Shown here: in pieces, positions 16,776 to 25,234 of the stretch
How positions within the stretch are numbered: the stretch's first letter is position 1
How the letters are laid out: the number at the start of each line of letters is the position of its first letter
Source of the DNA: a bacterium
GTDB lineage: Bacteria > Armatimonadota > JACIXR01
Direction: 5' to 3'
NCBI GenBank assembly: GCA_014360465.1
Contig: JACIXQ010000005.1
Span: forward strand, 1-55,233
Length of the DNA: 55,233 bases
Program-made: the position numbers and the translations under genes
The notes under the pieces: model-generated
The model's database searches: none
What the model saw: only the letters and a program-made list of their open reading frames with translations
Told to the model about the DNA's origin: nothing

Positions 16776-18365
16776 ATGGAAGAAATAGTCGCTAAAGAGG
16801 AAGAAGCAAAACAGCCCACGAAGCAGGTCGCCCGTGCCGCCCTAATAACAACTTCCCTCATTCTCCTCGCGCGCATCGTCGGATTTATCCGGGAGATAGT
16901 AATCGCAAAGCTGTTCGGCGCCTCAAGGCTTGTTGATATCTATGTCGCTGCCTTCACCATTCCCGATATCCTTTTCTTCCTTCTATCAGGCGGCGCCCTT
17001 TCTTCCGCCTTCGTTCCAGTTTACACACAATATCTCACAGAGAACAAAAAAGAAGAAGCTAACAGGATTTTCTCAAGCCTCCTTAACATACTCTTCCTCG
17101 CCCTCCTATTTATGATTGGGCTCGCCGAGATATTCGCCCATTCCCTTGTCCACATGGTCGTTCCCCACTTCCCACCCCAGGACCTCGCCTATTGCGTCTT
17201 TTTAACCCGGCTTATGCTTCCCTCGGTGATGTTTTTCATCCTGGGCGGCATATTTATGGGAGTCGCCTATTGCCACCAGGAATTTTTCATACCCACCCTA
17301 AGCGGAGTCATCTATAATCTTTTCATCATTCTCGGCGGTCTCTTCCTTGGTCCCTCATTGAAAGTAACAGGACTATCCATTGGAGTCGTTGCCGGCTCAT
17401 TCATCGGCAACTTCCTCATCCAGCTTTGGTATATTCTCAGAATAGGGGAAAAGCCCACCCTCGCTTTTGATTATCGCCATCCGGGTGTGCGAAAGGTCTT
17501 CCTCATAATGCTTCCAATCATCTTCACTCTTTCCGTCTCCCAGCTAACAGTCGTGATTAACCGCGTTCTCGCCTCAGGTCTCGGAGCGGGAGCAATCGCT
17601 GGCTTGAATTATGCCAACAGGCTCAACCAATTTCCTCTGGGAATTTTCGGGCAGGCTTTGGGAATAGCTGTATTCCCTACCCTCTCTGTTCTGGCAACGG
17701 AGAGAAGATTGCAGGAACTAAAGCGAATGAATTCCCTCGCAATAAGGACACTCTTTTTCCTCAATATCCCTTCAGCCCTTCTCTTCATTCTATTCGGAGT
17801 TCCCATAGTTCAGTTCGTCTACCAACGCGGTGCATTCACCTATCAGGATACCCTGATGACCGCCCAGATTCTCGCCTTCTACTCCATCGGGCTTCCCGCC
17901 CTTTCCGCCACCCAGATAGCCAACCGCACCTTCTATTCCTTTCAGGATTCAACCACTCCCCTCCTTTGTGGCGTCGTCTCCGTCGTCATCTGTGCCATCC
18001 TCAATATCCTCTTCGTCGGACCTTTCGGCGTCAGAGGATTGGCTTTCGCCACCTCCATATCTGCCTATATCAACCTATTTCTTCTATTGTGGTTCCTCAG
18101 ACCGCTTCTCGGCGGAATAGAAGGCAAAAAGCTCGCCCTTTCCTTCATCAAGATAACCGTTATCTGTCTTATAGCCACTCTTCCCTTCTATTTCCTCTTC
18201 CCTCCCAATCACTTCGCCCATAAGGGTATGCGAGGAGCGGTTTTTGAAATCGCTGTAATCCTGTTCGCCATTACTCCTCTCTATCTCTTTCTTTCTTCCC
18301 TCTTCCATCTTGAAGAATGGGAATTCATAAAAGGCTCGCTTATTAAGAGGGTTTCAAAAAGGTGA
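16776..18365 (+). CDS. murJ: MurJ/MviN, lipid II flippase
   Basis: Moves the peptidoglycan precursor lipid II across the inner membrane. 529 residues with about 14 hydrophobic segments, the usual size. Family landmarks are ARIVGFIREIVIAKLFGAS near the N-terminus, SGGALSSAFVPVYTQY, the LASGLGAGAIAGLNYANRLNQ helix with PLGIFGQALGIAVFPTLS, and YSFQDSTTPL later. A short charged cytoplasmic N-terminus precedes the first helix. The 3' end overlaps the convergent sfsA gene by 12 bases, so no separate terminator can lie between them. Confidence 0.96.
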   Translation: MEEIVAKEEEAKQPTKQVARAALITTSLILLARIVGFIREIVIAKLFGASRLVDIYVAAFTIPDILFFLLSGGALSSAFVPVYTQYLTENKKEEANRIFSSLLNILFLALLFMIGLAEIFAHSLVHMVVPHFPPQDLAYCVFLTRLMLPSVMFFILGGIFMGVAYCHQEFFIPTLSGVIYNLFIILGGLFLGPSLKVTGLSIGVVAGSFIGNFLIQLWYILRIGEKPTLAFDYRHPGVRKVFLIMLPIIFTLSVSQLTVVINRVLASGLGAGAIAGLNYANRLNQFPLGIFGQALGIAVFPTLSVLATERRLQELKRMNSLAIRTLFFLNIPSALLFILFGVPIVQFVYQRGAFTYQDTLMTAQILAFYSIGLPALSATQIANRTFYSFQDSTTPLLCGVVSVVICAILNILFVGPFGVRGLAFATSISAYINLFLLLWFLRPLLGGIEGKKLALSFIKITVICLIATLPFYFLFPPNHFAHKGMRGAVFEIAVILFAITPLYLFLSSLFHLEEWEFIKGSLIKRVSKR

Positions 18366-19016
18366 AAGCCAAAGCTTCCCTTCTTCCAACCTCAATTTGA
18401 GCTTGAGAAATGGATACTTTTTGACGAAATCATCGGCAAGCTTAGAAAACCTCTCATCTATATGATGGGCAAAGGAGAAGAACCTCGCTCGTGGGTGCTT
18501 TATCACCATTATCAACATCGGAATAAATCCCGAGGATTCAGCCTCAAACAAAGCGAGGAGCTGACGAAAACCCCTATCAGTGGGAGCGTCGGGGAAATAG
18601 GCAACCTCTCCCTCAAGAAGCGTACTGCTTTTCTGCTCCACCAGGAAAACACCGTTCTCCCCTTCAACAAAGTAGTCCAACCGAATTCCCCTAAAGCTCG
18701 GCGCCTTCTTCCACCTCCTTATTCTTCCGATGTAGGGGAATTCCCTCCCGCTTTCCCACATTTCCTCAAGCAATTTCTCTCCGATAAACGAATCCACTAC
18801 GACGAAATCGCCCGCATCCTCAATAGCAAAAAGTCTATATTTCAATTTTCCTTGGATTGGCAGAAGGTAAGATGGATTTCCTGGAAGCAATAATCTCTCC
18901 AATCTTCCCGTATTGGCGATATGAACCAGTTCCCCTTTCCCCTCAACCTCAACTTGACCAACGAACCTATTCAATCTCCTGAGGAAAACTCCTTTGATGA
19001 GATGGGGAAGCCTCAT
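18354..19016 (-). CDS. sfsA: SfsA family protein (sugar fermentation stimulation)
   Basis: 220 residues. Signature segments are LNRFVGQVEVEG near the start, VHIANTGRLERLLLPG, the RLDYFVEGENGVFLVEQKSSTL core in which the Asp, Glu and Lys spacing resembles a nuclease-like active site, and FPDAPTDRGFRQLLAL. The name derives from E. coli, where overexpression affects maltose metabolism. A nucleic-acid-related role has been suggested for the fold, and the true function is unsettled. Translation starts directly at the stop of the upstream dehydrogenase gene (TGAATG), so the two are coupled. Confidence 0.9.
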   Translation of the reverse strand: MRLPHLIKGVFLRRLNRFVGQVEVEGKGELVHIANTGRLERLLLPGNPSYLLPIQGKLKYRLFAIEDAGDFVVVDSFIGEKLLEEMWESGREFPYIGRIRRWKKAPSFRGIRLDYFVEGENGVFLVEQKSSTLLEGEVAYFPDAPTDRGFRQLLALFEAESSGFIPMLIMVIKHPRARFFSFAHHIDERFSKLADDFVKKYPFLKLKLRLEEGKLWLSPF

Positions 19017-20051
19017 TCACTCCCCTTCTAATCTCGCATAAGCCATCTCCAAAGCCGCTTCAAGCGTGCTGACCTTTTTCTCTTTATGGATTGTCAACAA
19101 TTCCCTGACCCGTTCCCTTATTCCTTTAACTTTCTCCTTTGCTTTCTCTGGGGTGAAATCGCCCTCCATCTCAACAGAGAGGCTGATTATTCCACCCGCA
19201 TTCGCTATAAAATCGGGAATGTAGAGAATACCCATCCTCTCCAACAATTTAATATCCTCATCCTTTTCCAGCTGATTATTAGCCCCACCGCAAATTATTT
19301 TGCATTTCAGTTGAGGGATAGTTTTTTCATTTATTATTCCTCCCCTTGCGCAAGGAGAGAGGACATCGCAAGGGAAGAAGAGAATTTCCTCCGGAGAGAC
19401 TATTTCCACTCCCATTTCCCTTGCGAGCTTGCATCTTTCCTCAACGATGTCGCAACCGATTACCCTCGCCTTTTCTTCAAGGAGCAATTGAGCCAAGCTA
19501 AAGCCGACCTTCCCCAATCCCTGCACTGCTACAGTTTTGCCCTCAAGCGATGAAGAACCATAGAGGTATTCAATGGCTGTTTTGATGGAATGGAAGACGC
19601 CCAGGGCGGTATAGGGAGAACAATCCCCCATTCCTCCAAAGCTTGGAGGAAGACCAACGACATAGTTCGTCCTGCGTGAGATTATTGCCAAATCCTCAGA
19701 GGTAATGCCTATATCCTCAGCGGTGATATATGTTCCGCCCAGTGATTGGACGAAATCGCCGAGGGCAAGTAAGAGTTGCTCAGATTTATCCTTTGCGGGG
19801 TCTCCAATGACAACGCATTTCCCACCGCCCAGGTTTAAGCCTGCGGCGGCGTTTTTAAGCGTCATAGCAAGGGAAAGGCGGAGGACATCCTCCAACGCTT
19901 CCTCCTCCGAGGGATAATTCCACATCCTAATACCTCCGCAAGCAGGACCAAGCTTCGTGCTATGGATGGCAATGATGGCTTTAACCTTATCCTTCCAACC
20001 GAAAGCCACGAACTCGTGCTTATTCTCTCTAATTTTTTCAAAAACCGCCAT
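19017..20051 (-). CDS. Leucine/phenylalanine/valine dehydrogenase (Glu/Leu/Phe/Val dehydrogenase family)
   Basis: Oxidative deamination of branched-chain or aromatic amino acids with NAD, or the reverse. 344 residues, the typical length of the short (leucine-type) group and clearly shorter than glutamate dehydrogenase. Landmarks counted from ATG 20051: GPACGGIRMW, Lys66 in MTLKNAAAGLNLGGGK and Lys78 at its end, AEDIGITSEDL, and the Rossmann motif GLGKVGFSLAQLL. AAGGAGG lies just upstream of ATG 20051; an earlier in-frame ATG at 20075 is ignored for that reason. TATTAT at 20074-20079 may be the -10 box. Exact substrate preference cannot be read from sequence. Confidence 0.9.
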   Translation of the reverse strand: MAVFEKIRENKHEFVAFGWKDKVKAIIAIHSTKLGPACGGIRMWNYPSEEEALEDVLRLSLAMTLKNAAAGLNLGGGKCVVIGDPAKDKSEQLLLALGDFVQSLGGTYITAEDIGITSEDLAIISRRTNYVVGLPPSFGGMGDCSPYTALGVFHSIKTAIEYLYGSSSLEGKTVAVQGLGKVGFSLAQLLLEEKARVIGCDIVEERCKLAREMGVEIVSPEEILFFPCDVLSPCARGGIINEKTIPQLKCKIICGGANNQLEKDEDIKLLERMGILYIPDFIANAGGIISLSVEMEGDFTPEKAKEKVKGIRERVRELLTIHKEKKVSTLEAALEMAYARLEGE

Positions 20052-20079
20052 ATTAATCCTCCTTTTTTCAATCATAATA

Positions 20080-20255
20080 CCTCAAATGTCACGGTTCAAG
20101 CTACTTTTTTAAAATATTAAAACAAGTTAAAGTCTGACCATTGCGAGAGATAGTTTAGATATCTTGCGTTAATGGTTATCGACTCATTATGTTGAGACTA
20201 TCGCAACCTTTTAAAGCTATTTGCCTACTTAAAAGTAAAGAGTTTAATATGATAC
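20080..20255. other. Intergenic region between divergent genes, part of a 310-base gap
   Basis: Between the dehydrogenase gene and the lipoprotein gene. No gene is seen. A loose inverted repeat pairs TTGCGAGAGATAGT near 20139 with ACTATCGCAA near 20206, interrupted by a four-base insertion and a long loop. It lies outside the lipoprotein transcript, so its significance is doubtful. Confidence 0.3.
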
Positions 20256-20284
20256 TTGACAGGTTTTTGAATTGATGCTAAATA
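20256..20284 (+). promoter_or_regulatory. Strong sigma70-type promoter for the glycine-rich lipoprotein
   Basis: TTGACA (20256-20261) matches the consensus exactly, followed by a 17-base spacer and TAAATA (20279-20284). It predicts a leader of about 70 bases ending in an AGGAGG site before ATG 20362. Confidence 0.65.
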
Positions 20285-20361
20285 GTAATTGAATAAAAAA
20301 TCTCTCTGGGAATGGGTGCCTGGAAGGTGTTCGTTGCCAGAGGAGAAGAAAGGAGGAAAGG

Positions 20362-21762
20362 ATGAGAAAGGGTGAGAAGTTTGCCCTTTGGGGCAGTGTG
20401 TTGGCTGTGGTTCTCTTCCTCACCGTTTTCCTCCCCGGCTGTGGTGGAGGTGGAGGTGGAGGAGGAGCGGTAACTCGGGTTGTCAGCGGCGTGCTAACCG
20501 ATGCAGTCACGGGCCAACCGATTGATGGGGCTGTGGTTGAATTGTACCAAGCACCTAAAAACGCTGGACGCGTTATTGCTGGGGCAATTTTGCTGGGGCA
20601 GGATACGACACACGATGGCGGTAAATACAGCATCCCGATTCACATATCAGGTATGCTCGGGGCTATTTTCGCCGTTCAGCCACCCCCTGGAACCGACTAC
20701 CAGCCTCTTGAATTTGAAACCAATTTGGATGCCAGCCATGATGTCGATCTTAACCTTGTCTTAATTTTAGCCTCAAACAAACCCTCAAAATTGGAAATCA
20801 TCCCGCCACTACCACCAGGAGAATCTTATATCGGAGGCGAGGTATACAAATGCGGCTATAAAGCATACGACCAGAGTGGGCAGGAAATGTCGCTCAAAGG
20901 CGGCAATTGGTACGCTAAAGGAGATTTTGTAACGATTAACTCACAGGGCGAGTTCATCGGTCATCCCAACGAACTAACAACTATTGTAATCGGTTTAATA
21001 CTCTCCAGCGATTGCAAAGCGGAAATTTCCTTGCCGATAATTCCCCCCGATGCCATCCTCTGCGCCACGGGAAGCGCCGCTAACGAGCTTAAAAGCCTGC
21101 TCTCTTCCGCTGATTTCACCGTTCAGGTTCAATCAGCCGTTCCTTCAAACATCGGGAATGCCAAGGTTCTCGTCATCGATGATAGCGCTAATCTCTCAAC
21201 TAACGATAACTCCATAATTCAAAATATCCTGAACAGGGGCGGGAACATCGTCCTCATAGGCGATGCCCCTGCCATAATCGCTACCGGGAATCCCCTCCCT
21301 CCCAAAAATCCCGATAACCAGAACTGGACACCAACCGATATATCCCCAATCTCCTCCTGGTTCGGCGGCGCAACAAAGATGCTCCACGTCCACGATCTCA
21401 ATGTCCACGCCCTCAGCGGAGGCTTTGTCTCCCTTCCTCCAGGCGTTAGACCTGAAGACCTCCTTGAATGCGAGGAAATAGCCTGTGTGTTGACGCCCAT
21501 AAACGAATATCCAAAAGTTTCAGTAATAGCCTCGGCTATGTATGAGGTAAGCAGCCCCGATTTTCCCAACAGCGAGGAAGGAGGTCCGGTATTCGCCTTC
21601 GCTCAGCCAGGTGGTAACGGAAAAGGGCAACTATATTGGCAGTGGGATTATAAGGTCTCCCCTGAATGGGGACAAGAAAATCCCGATGCTGATGGTAAGA
21701 TAAAGGCGCTTTTCCTGAACGGAGTGAAGTGGGCAGCGGGAACGCTGATTACTCCCCAGTAA
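20362..21762 (+). CDS. Lipoprotein with carboxypeptidase-regulatory-like and ThuA/GATase-like regions
   Basis: 466 residues. Lipoprotein signal with lipobox FLPGC (Cys27) followed by a run of eight glycines, a flexible tether typical of surface lipoproteins. Residues of about 38-135 (SGVLTDAVTGQPIDGAVVELYQ) resemble a carboxypeptidase-regulatory-like beta-sandwich. A bacterial Ig-like segment follows (about 140-215). From about 225 the chain turns alpha/beta (KVLVIDDSANLSTNDNSIIQNILNRGGNIVLIGDAPAI), resembling ThuA or class I amidotransferase-like domains, without an obvious nucleophile. The AAAGGAGG site supports ATG 20362. The gene ends four bases from the convergent DUF4838 gene. The function is unknown; the tether suggests cell-surface display. 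Confidence 0.8.
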   Translation: MRKGEKFALWGSVLAVVLFLTVFLPGCGGGGGGGGAVTRVVSGVLTDAVTGQPIDGAVVELYQAPKNAGRVIAGAILLGQDTTHDGGKYSIPIHISGMLGAIFAVQPPPGTDYQPLEFETNLDASHDVDLNLVLILASNKPSKLEIIPPLPPGESYIGGEVYKCGYKAYDQSGQEMSLKGGNWYAKGDFVTINSQGEFIGHPNELTTIVIGLILSSDCKAEISLPIIPPDAILCATGSAANELKSLLSSADFTVQVQSAVPSNIGNAKVLVIDDSANLSTNDNSIIQNILNRGGNIVLIGDAPAIIATGNPLPPKNPDNQNWTPTDISPISSWFGGATKMLHVHDLNVHALSGGFVSLPPGVRPEDLLECEEIACVLTPINEYPKVSVIASAMYEVSSPDFPNSEEGGPVFAFAQPGGNGKGQLYWQWDYKVSPEWGQENPDADGKIKALFLNGVKWAAGTLITPQ

Positions 21763-21766
21763 ATCT

Positions 21767-24700
21767 CTATTCCAAATAGAGCTCGCCTAACCTGGTAAGC
21801 TCGTGAAAGTTGGAGACGAAATTCGGGCTCCAAGCGAGGAGCTCCCTTTGCCTCGTTTCGTCTAAACTGAATGAGGCACGATAGAAATTGATGTAAATCC
21901 TGTTAGTCCTCCCAATGCTTTCCTCAAGGCTCTTCAAGGGGAGAGAAAAAAGCACTATCCATCTATCGGGAAGCACTCTTGAAATCGCCCTCACCCCGCT
22001 TTCCCACTCCTTCATCCCTCCCCTCACTTCCTCATAGAAATACGACTTCACCTTACCATCGGGAGCTATTCCAATCTGATAATAGGGAGCATCCCTCTGA
22101 CCGGCGAGGAAAATCTCCCAATCATCCCCGCTCCATATGTCGTCCTTGTTCACCAACCTCTCCCCGGGAAGAAGCTCCTCCAACCTCAGATAAAGATACT
22201 CCCCATCGTGGGCAAGCCTCGCCTCTAACTTCCGCTCCGTGGGATAGCCCTCAACTGTAAACCATTTATTGATAACAACCGCTTTATCCCAATCCACCTT
22301 TTCCGGGTCTCCATCGGCTTTAGAGATTGAGGGAACATAGACCCCCGGCGGCGCCTCCGCCTTGAGCTTCACCCTTTCGGGCTCAAGCGTCTGCCTCTTT
22401 TCCTCCGCCCCTTTCTTCTTCAAATACATCTCTCTCCCCTCAACCATATACTGCCATACTCCCTTCTCAAACAGGGAAACCCTCTTCTTTTCCAGCTCGG
22501 TCTTCGCCAATTTCTTCGCCTCCTCCATCAACGCTTCCAGCTCCCTCATCCTCTCTTCTGTTCCAAGATAGCCCCAGGCAATCTCCTCCGTTTGATGGAA
22601 ATGCCTCCTCTCCCTTTGCACCTCCAGGGGATAATTTGTCGGGTCGCTATATATTTTTTCAATGAGAAGATACATCTTCTTCATCGGCTCGCTTGCCGAG
22701 CCATAATAAAGAGAGAAGAACTCGTCAAGGAGCTTATCAACATTCAAGCTTGGGTCATCAAGAAGTTTGAGGGTAATATAAGTATCTATCTGCTCTCCCA
22801 AACCATTGAGGAAAACTCCTCTAATTCCATCCTTTGCGAACATCTTATAAGCCTTATCAATGGTGTGGGCGAAGAAGCCAGGGAAACAATGCCAGCCACC
22901 GTTCATCGCCACTTCCTCAGGGAAGCAGTAATAGAGCCAGAGATAGAATCTCCTACCCTTGTCTTTCGTTATCCAATCACGATAGAAATAGAGGTCGTTA
23001 TCCTTCATCGCTGGCGCCCACCAGTTGCGGATATGAATGCACATCTGAAGGGAGACATTGGGAAGGAGCTTGACCTTCTGGGGATAATAGGCATATTCCC
23101 AATAGGCGAGGGTGGCGATGAACTTATCGGGATGGGATTTGGCTATCTCACTCGCCACCTTGTTGACGAAATTGAAGAAATAATCGCTGGCATAGCCATT
23201 GGAGAAGAAGGCATTTCGCCTTTCCGGGTTCAGCTGGCGCTGGCATTCCTCGCATTTACACCAAAGATTGTTATCCATCGGAACGAGGGCGAAGTAATCT
23301 CCCGCCCCAACAGCTCCCGGCTTCAATCCCTTCCCATCAAAGTAATCCCTCGCATCCTGAACTATCTGGGCGATGAAGCCGGGATTGGAGTAGCACATCT
23401 GGGGAGGCTGACCCTCGTATCCCTTGGCAAAGAATTCCGGGTGGGTGTTGAGGAAGCGATCGTAGTAGCCATAGAAGGAATGGTTGCAGTTATATCTTTC
23501 CCCTCCGACCTTATGCCTTGCCCAGAAGAGGTTCATCTCCTGTCTTGTGGGATGGTCCCAGAGGGTCTCAACTATTCCGAAGGCAAAAGGAGGCCAGAGC
23601 CCCCGATAGAGGAAGGCTGGTCGCCTTTGGATGTTCTGCGGTTTAACGGCGAGGGTTGATTTCTGAGGATACCAAATCATATCCTCCTTCGGTCCGAACC
23701 AGCGGACATCACAGAAACGCTCAAGGAAATCGTGAACGGCATAGGATGTTCCCTGTCCGGAGAACATATCGGGCGGGCTTATGGGACGTTCTAACCGAAC
23801 TCCCCTTGCATCCCTGGGAACTCCCTTCCCTTCATCGAGATGGAGGAGAAGAAGGGTATGGGAATCCGGCTCAAATGGCTTATTGGGAAGGGAAGGAAAG
23901 CGGACGATATCGGAGATTCGCACCTCGTCAATCCTGCCGGAGAAGGCGTTGCCGACCCTCTGCTGGCTGACATCGGGCAAACCACCGATTAGGAGGGTTG
24001 TCCCATTACAGGTCGTCTTCTTGTAATCCGTTGTTCCCTGGCTCTTGCCATCCACAAAAAGTTCCATCTTTCCCTCACGGGCGCTGTAGGTAGCGAGGAT
24101 GTGGTGCCAGCCTGGGGATAGCTCATCGGAGAGGATGCTGTGGACAATCTCCCCATCATAGGTAGCGTATCTTATGCGGTTCTTCTCCCATCTGCCGATT
24201 ATGTGGTAGGTCCAGGGATTGGCGCCGTCAAGGCGGATGATTGTTCCCTCGCCGCCTTCTTGTGGTTTTTCTTCAAGGTAGACCCAGACCTCAAAGGAAC
24301 CCTCATCGTCAGAGAGGTTGAAATCATCTACACAGAGAGTTCCTTTGCCGGCGAAGGAGAGGGATTTTCCGAATTTACCTTCAGCCCAGCCTATTTCACC
24401 GAAGATGCGGATGTTGTCGGAGAAGGGGATTGGTTCGTCCTTGCCCAAGAGGACGAGGGTATTGGGATAGAAACGGATTATATATTCCTGGTCCTTCAAG
24501 TTTTGGGCTTTTATTCCCAGTTTTTGCGTAGCTTTGCTTTCACCGACGAGGATACGGTTGCCCTTGACTTTCTGGTCATCGTAGGCGATGGGGAGGAGGG
24601 CTCCTGTGATTTTCTGGATATGGTAGCGTAGTTCCCAGACGGCGAAGGCGGTGGAATGGTTCATATTCTTGGAGATAACGATTGTGGCGGACGGTTTACC

Positions 24701-24787
24701 ATCCTTGACGATGAGGAAATCAGCGGAATAGAGGGTTAAGGAGAAGGAGAACAACAAAAGACAATAAAATTTAGAAGCGAGTTGCAT
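21767..24787 (-). CDS. Secreted DUF4838 protein (GH67-like) with inserted LamG and C-terminal CBM9 modules
   Basis: 1006 residues from ATG 24787, chosen because GGAAAGGAGAG lies upstream and a signal peptide (to about residue 21) begins there; an in-frame ATG at 24844 has neither. Residues of about 22-118 look like the N-terminal domain of alpha-glucuronidases (RILVGESKATQKLGI, IIRFYPNTLVLLGKDE). A LamG/concanavalin-A-like module (about 122-335, with SFEVWVYLEEKP and WHHILATYS) interrupts it, and the fold resumes at about 345 with GTSYAVHDFLERFCDVRWFGP. The DUF4838 TIM-barrel follows (about 385-700), with Cys510, Cys512 and Cys515 in WCKCEECQ. A helical region and a CBM9-like module (about 840-1005, YLYLRLEE then DDWEIFLAG) end the protein. 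It likely acts on or binds an acidic or plant-type glycan; activity is unproven. Confidence 0.82.
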   Translation of the reverse strand: MQLASKFYCLLLFSFSLTLYSADFLIVKDGKPSATIVISKNMNHSTAFAVWELRYHIQKITGALLPIAYDDQKVKGNRILVGESKATQKLGIKAQNLKDQEYIIRFYPNTLVLLGKDEPIPFSDNIRIFGEIGWAEGKFGKSLSFAGKGTLCVDDFNLSDDEGSFEVWVYLEEKPQEGGEGTIIRLDGANPWTYHIIGRWEKNRIRYATYDGEIVHSILSDELSPGWHHILATYSAREGKMELFVDGKSQGTTDYKKTTCNGTTLLIGGLPDVSQQRVGNAFSGRIDEVRISDIVRFPSLPNKPFEPDSHTLLLLHLDEGKGVPRDARGVRLERPISPPDMFSGQGTSYAVHDFLERFCDVRWFGPKEDMIWYPQKSTLAVKPQNIQRRPAFLYRGLWPPFAFGIVETLWDHPTRQEMNLFWARHKVGGERYNCNHSFYGYYDRFLNTHPEFFAKGYEGQPPQMCYSNPGFIAQIVQDARDYFDGKGLKPGAVGAGDYFALVPMDNNLWCKCEECQRQLNPERRNAFFSNGYASDYFFNFVNKVASEIAKSHPDKFIATLAYWEYAYYPQKVKLLPNVSLQMCIHIRNWWAPAMKDNDLYFYRDWITKDKGRRFYLWLYYCFPEEVAMNGGWHCFPGFFAHTIDKAYKMFAKDGIRGVFLNGLGEQIDTYITLKLLDDPSLNVDKLLDEFFSLYYGSASEPMKKMYLLIEKIYSDPTNYPLEVQRERRHFHQTEEIAWGYLGTEERMRELEALMEEAKKLAKTELEKKRVSLFEKGVWQYMVEGREMYLKKKGAEEKRQTLEPERVKLKAEAPPGVYVPSISKADGDPEKVDWDKAVVINKWFTVEGYPTERKLEARLAHDGEYLYLRLEELLPGERLVNKDDIWSGDDWEIFLAGQRDAPYYQIGIAPDGKVKSYFYEEVRGGMKEWESGVRAISRVLPDRWIVLFSLPLKSLEESIGRTNRIYINFYRASFSLDETRQRELLAWSPNFVSNFHELTRLGELYLE

Positions 24788-24901
24788 AATCAAACTCTCC
24801 TTTCCTATGTATTGAAAGTTTTGGCGAGAAAAACTTTTTCCCAAAACTTTCCATATGGATACCCGGAAAGGTAATCAGTACCTTCTAAAAAGGAAATGGT
24901 C

Positions 24902-24937
24902 ATTGCGGGGGCGTCCCTTAAGGGACGCCCCCGCAAT
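24902..24937. repeat. Perfect 36-bp GC-rich palindrome, possible terminator or REP-like element
   Basis: The half-site ATTGCGGGGGCGTCCCTT is followed immediately by its exact reverse complement, giving 18 base pairs with no mismatch. It begins 10 bases after the stop of the small basic protein gene on the minus strand. In that direction a TTTTT run occurs 11-16 bases further on, so a terminator is possible. GC-rich palindromes of this style also occur as dispersed repeats in many bacterial genomes. Confidence 0.8.
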
Positions 24938-24947
24938 CTCGTCTTTC

Positions 24948-25127
24948 TCAAAACATTCTTTTTCTTCTTCTTCCACCGGTTCCCTTAAGATAGATATTTC
25001 TCCCTATAGTTCTCCCGATGAGCTTATTCAATCCCCTGCGGGCGATTCTTGAGGGATTTCCCGAGGAGAGCGTTTCAAAATCATTCATAATCCTCGCCAT
25101 CTTATAGAAAAGTCGGGCAAATTTCAT
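24948..25127 (-). CDS. Small basic protein of 59 residues, unknown function
   Basis: The gene is shorter than common cut-offs but has every gene signal. A promoter (TTTAAC, 17 bases, TATAAT) precedes it, a GGAGGTG site stands seven bases before ATG 25127, and a long palindrome follows the stop. The protein opens MKFARLFYKMARIMNDFETL, likely an amphipathic helix, continues SSGNPSRIARRGLNKLIGRT with repeated Arg/Lys-Gly steps, and ends in the basic cluster GGRRRKRMF. No cysteine, signal peptide or membrane helix is visible. The composition suggests nucleic-acid or ribosome binding, but nothing is proven. It is separated from the HEAT-repeat gene by 107 bases and has its own promoter, so it is probably expressed alone. 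Confidence 0.65.
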   Translation of the reverse strand: MKFARLFYKMARIMNDFETLSSGNPSRIARRGLNKLIGRTIGRNIYLKGTGGRRRKRMF

Positions 25128-25147
25128 CTCAAAGCACCTCCAACTGA

Positions 25148-25176
25148 ATTATACGGGATGGAAATGATATGTTAAA
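25148..25176 (-). promoter_or_regulatory. Promoter of the 59-residue protein gene
   Basis: Read on the minus strand: TTTAAC (25176-25171), a 17-base spacer and consensus TATAAT (25153-25148). It predicts a leader of about 14-20 bases that carries the GGAGGTG ribosome binding site. Confidence 0.6.
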
Positions 25177-25234
25177 CCCTATCATTCTCATATTTACTAC
25201 AATCCGTCTTCACAAGATTCTTTTTTGGGAGGCA

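Noticed and set aside
20139-20215. A loose inverted repeat between the dehydrogenase and lipoprotein genes, considered as a structured RNA.
   Set aside because: The arms do not match fully, the loop is long, and it lies outside both predicted leaders.
22592-23659. A 355-codon plus-strand open frame opposite the DUF4838 gene.
   Set aside because: It lacks a ribosome binding site and has the composition of an antisense frame, while the minus-strand protein has clear domains and a signal peptide.
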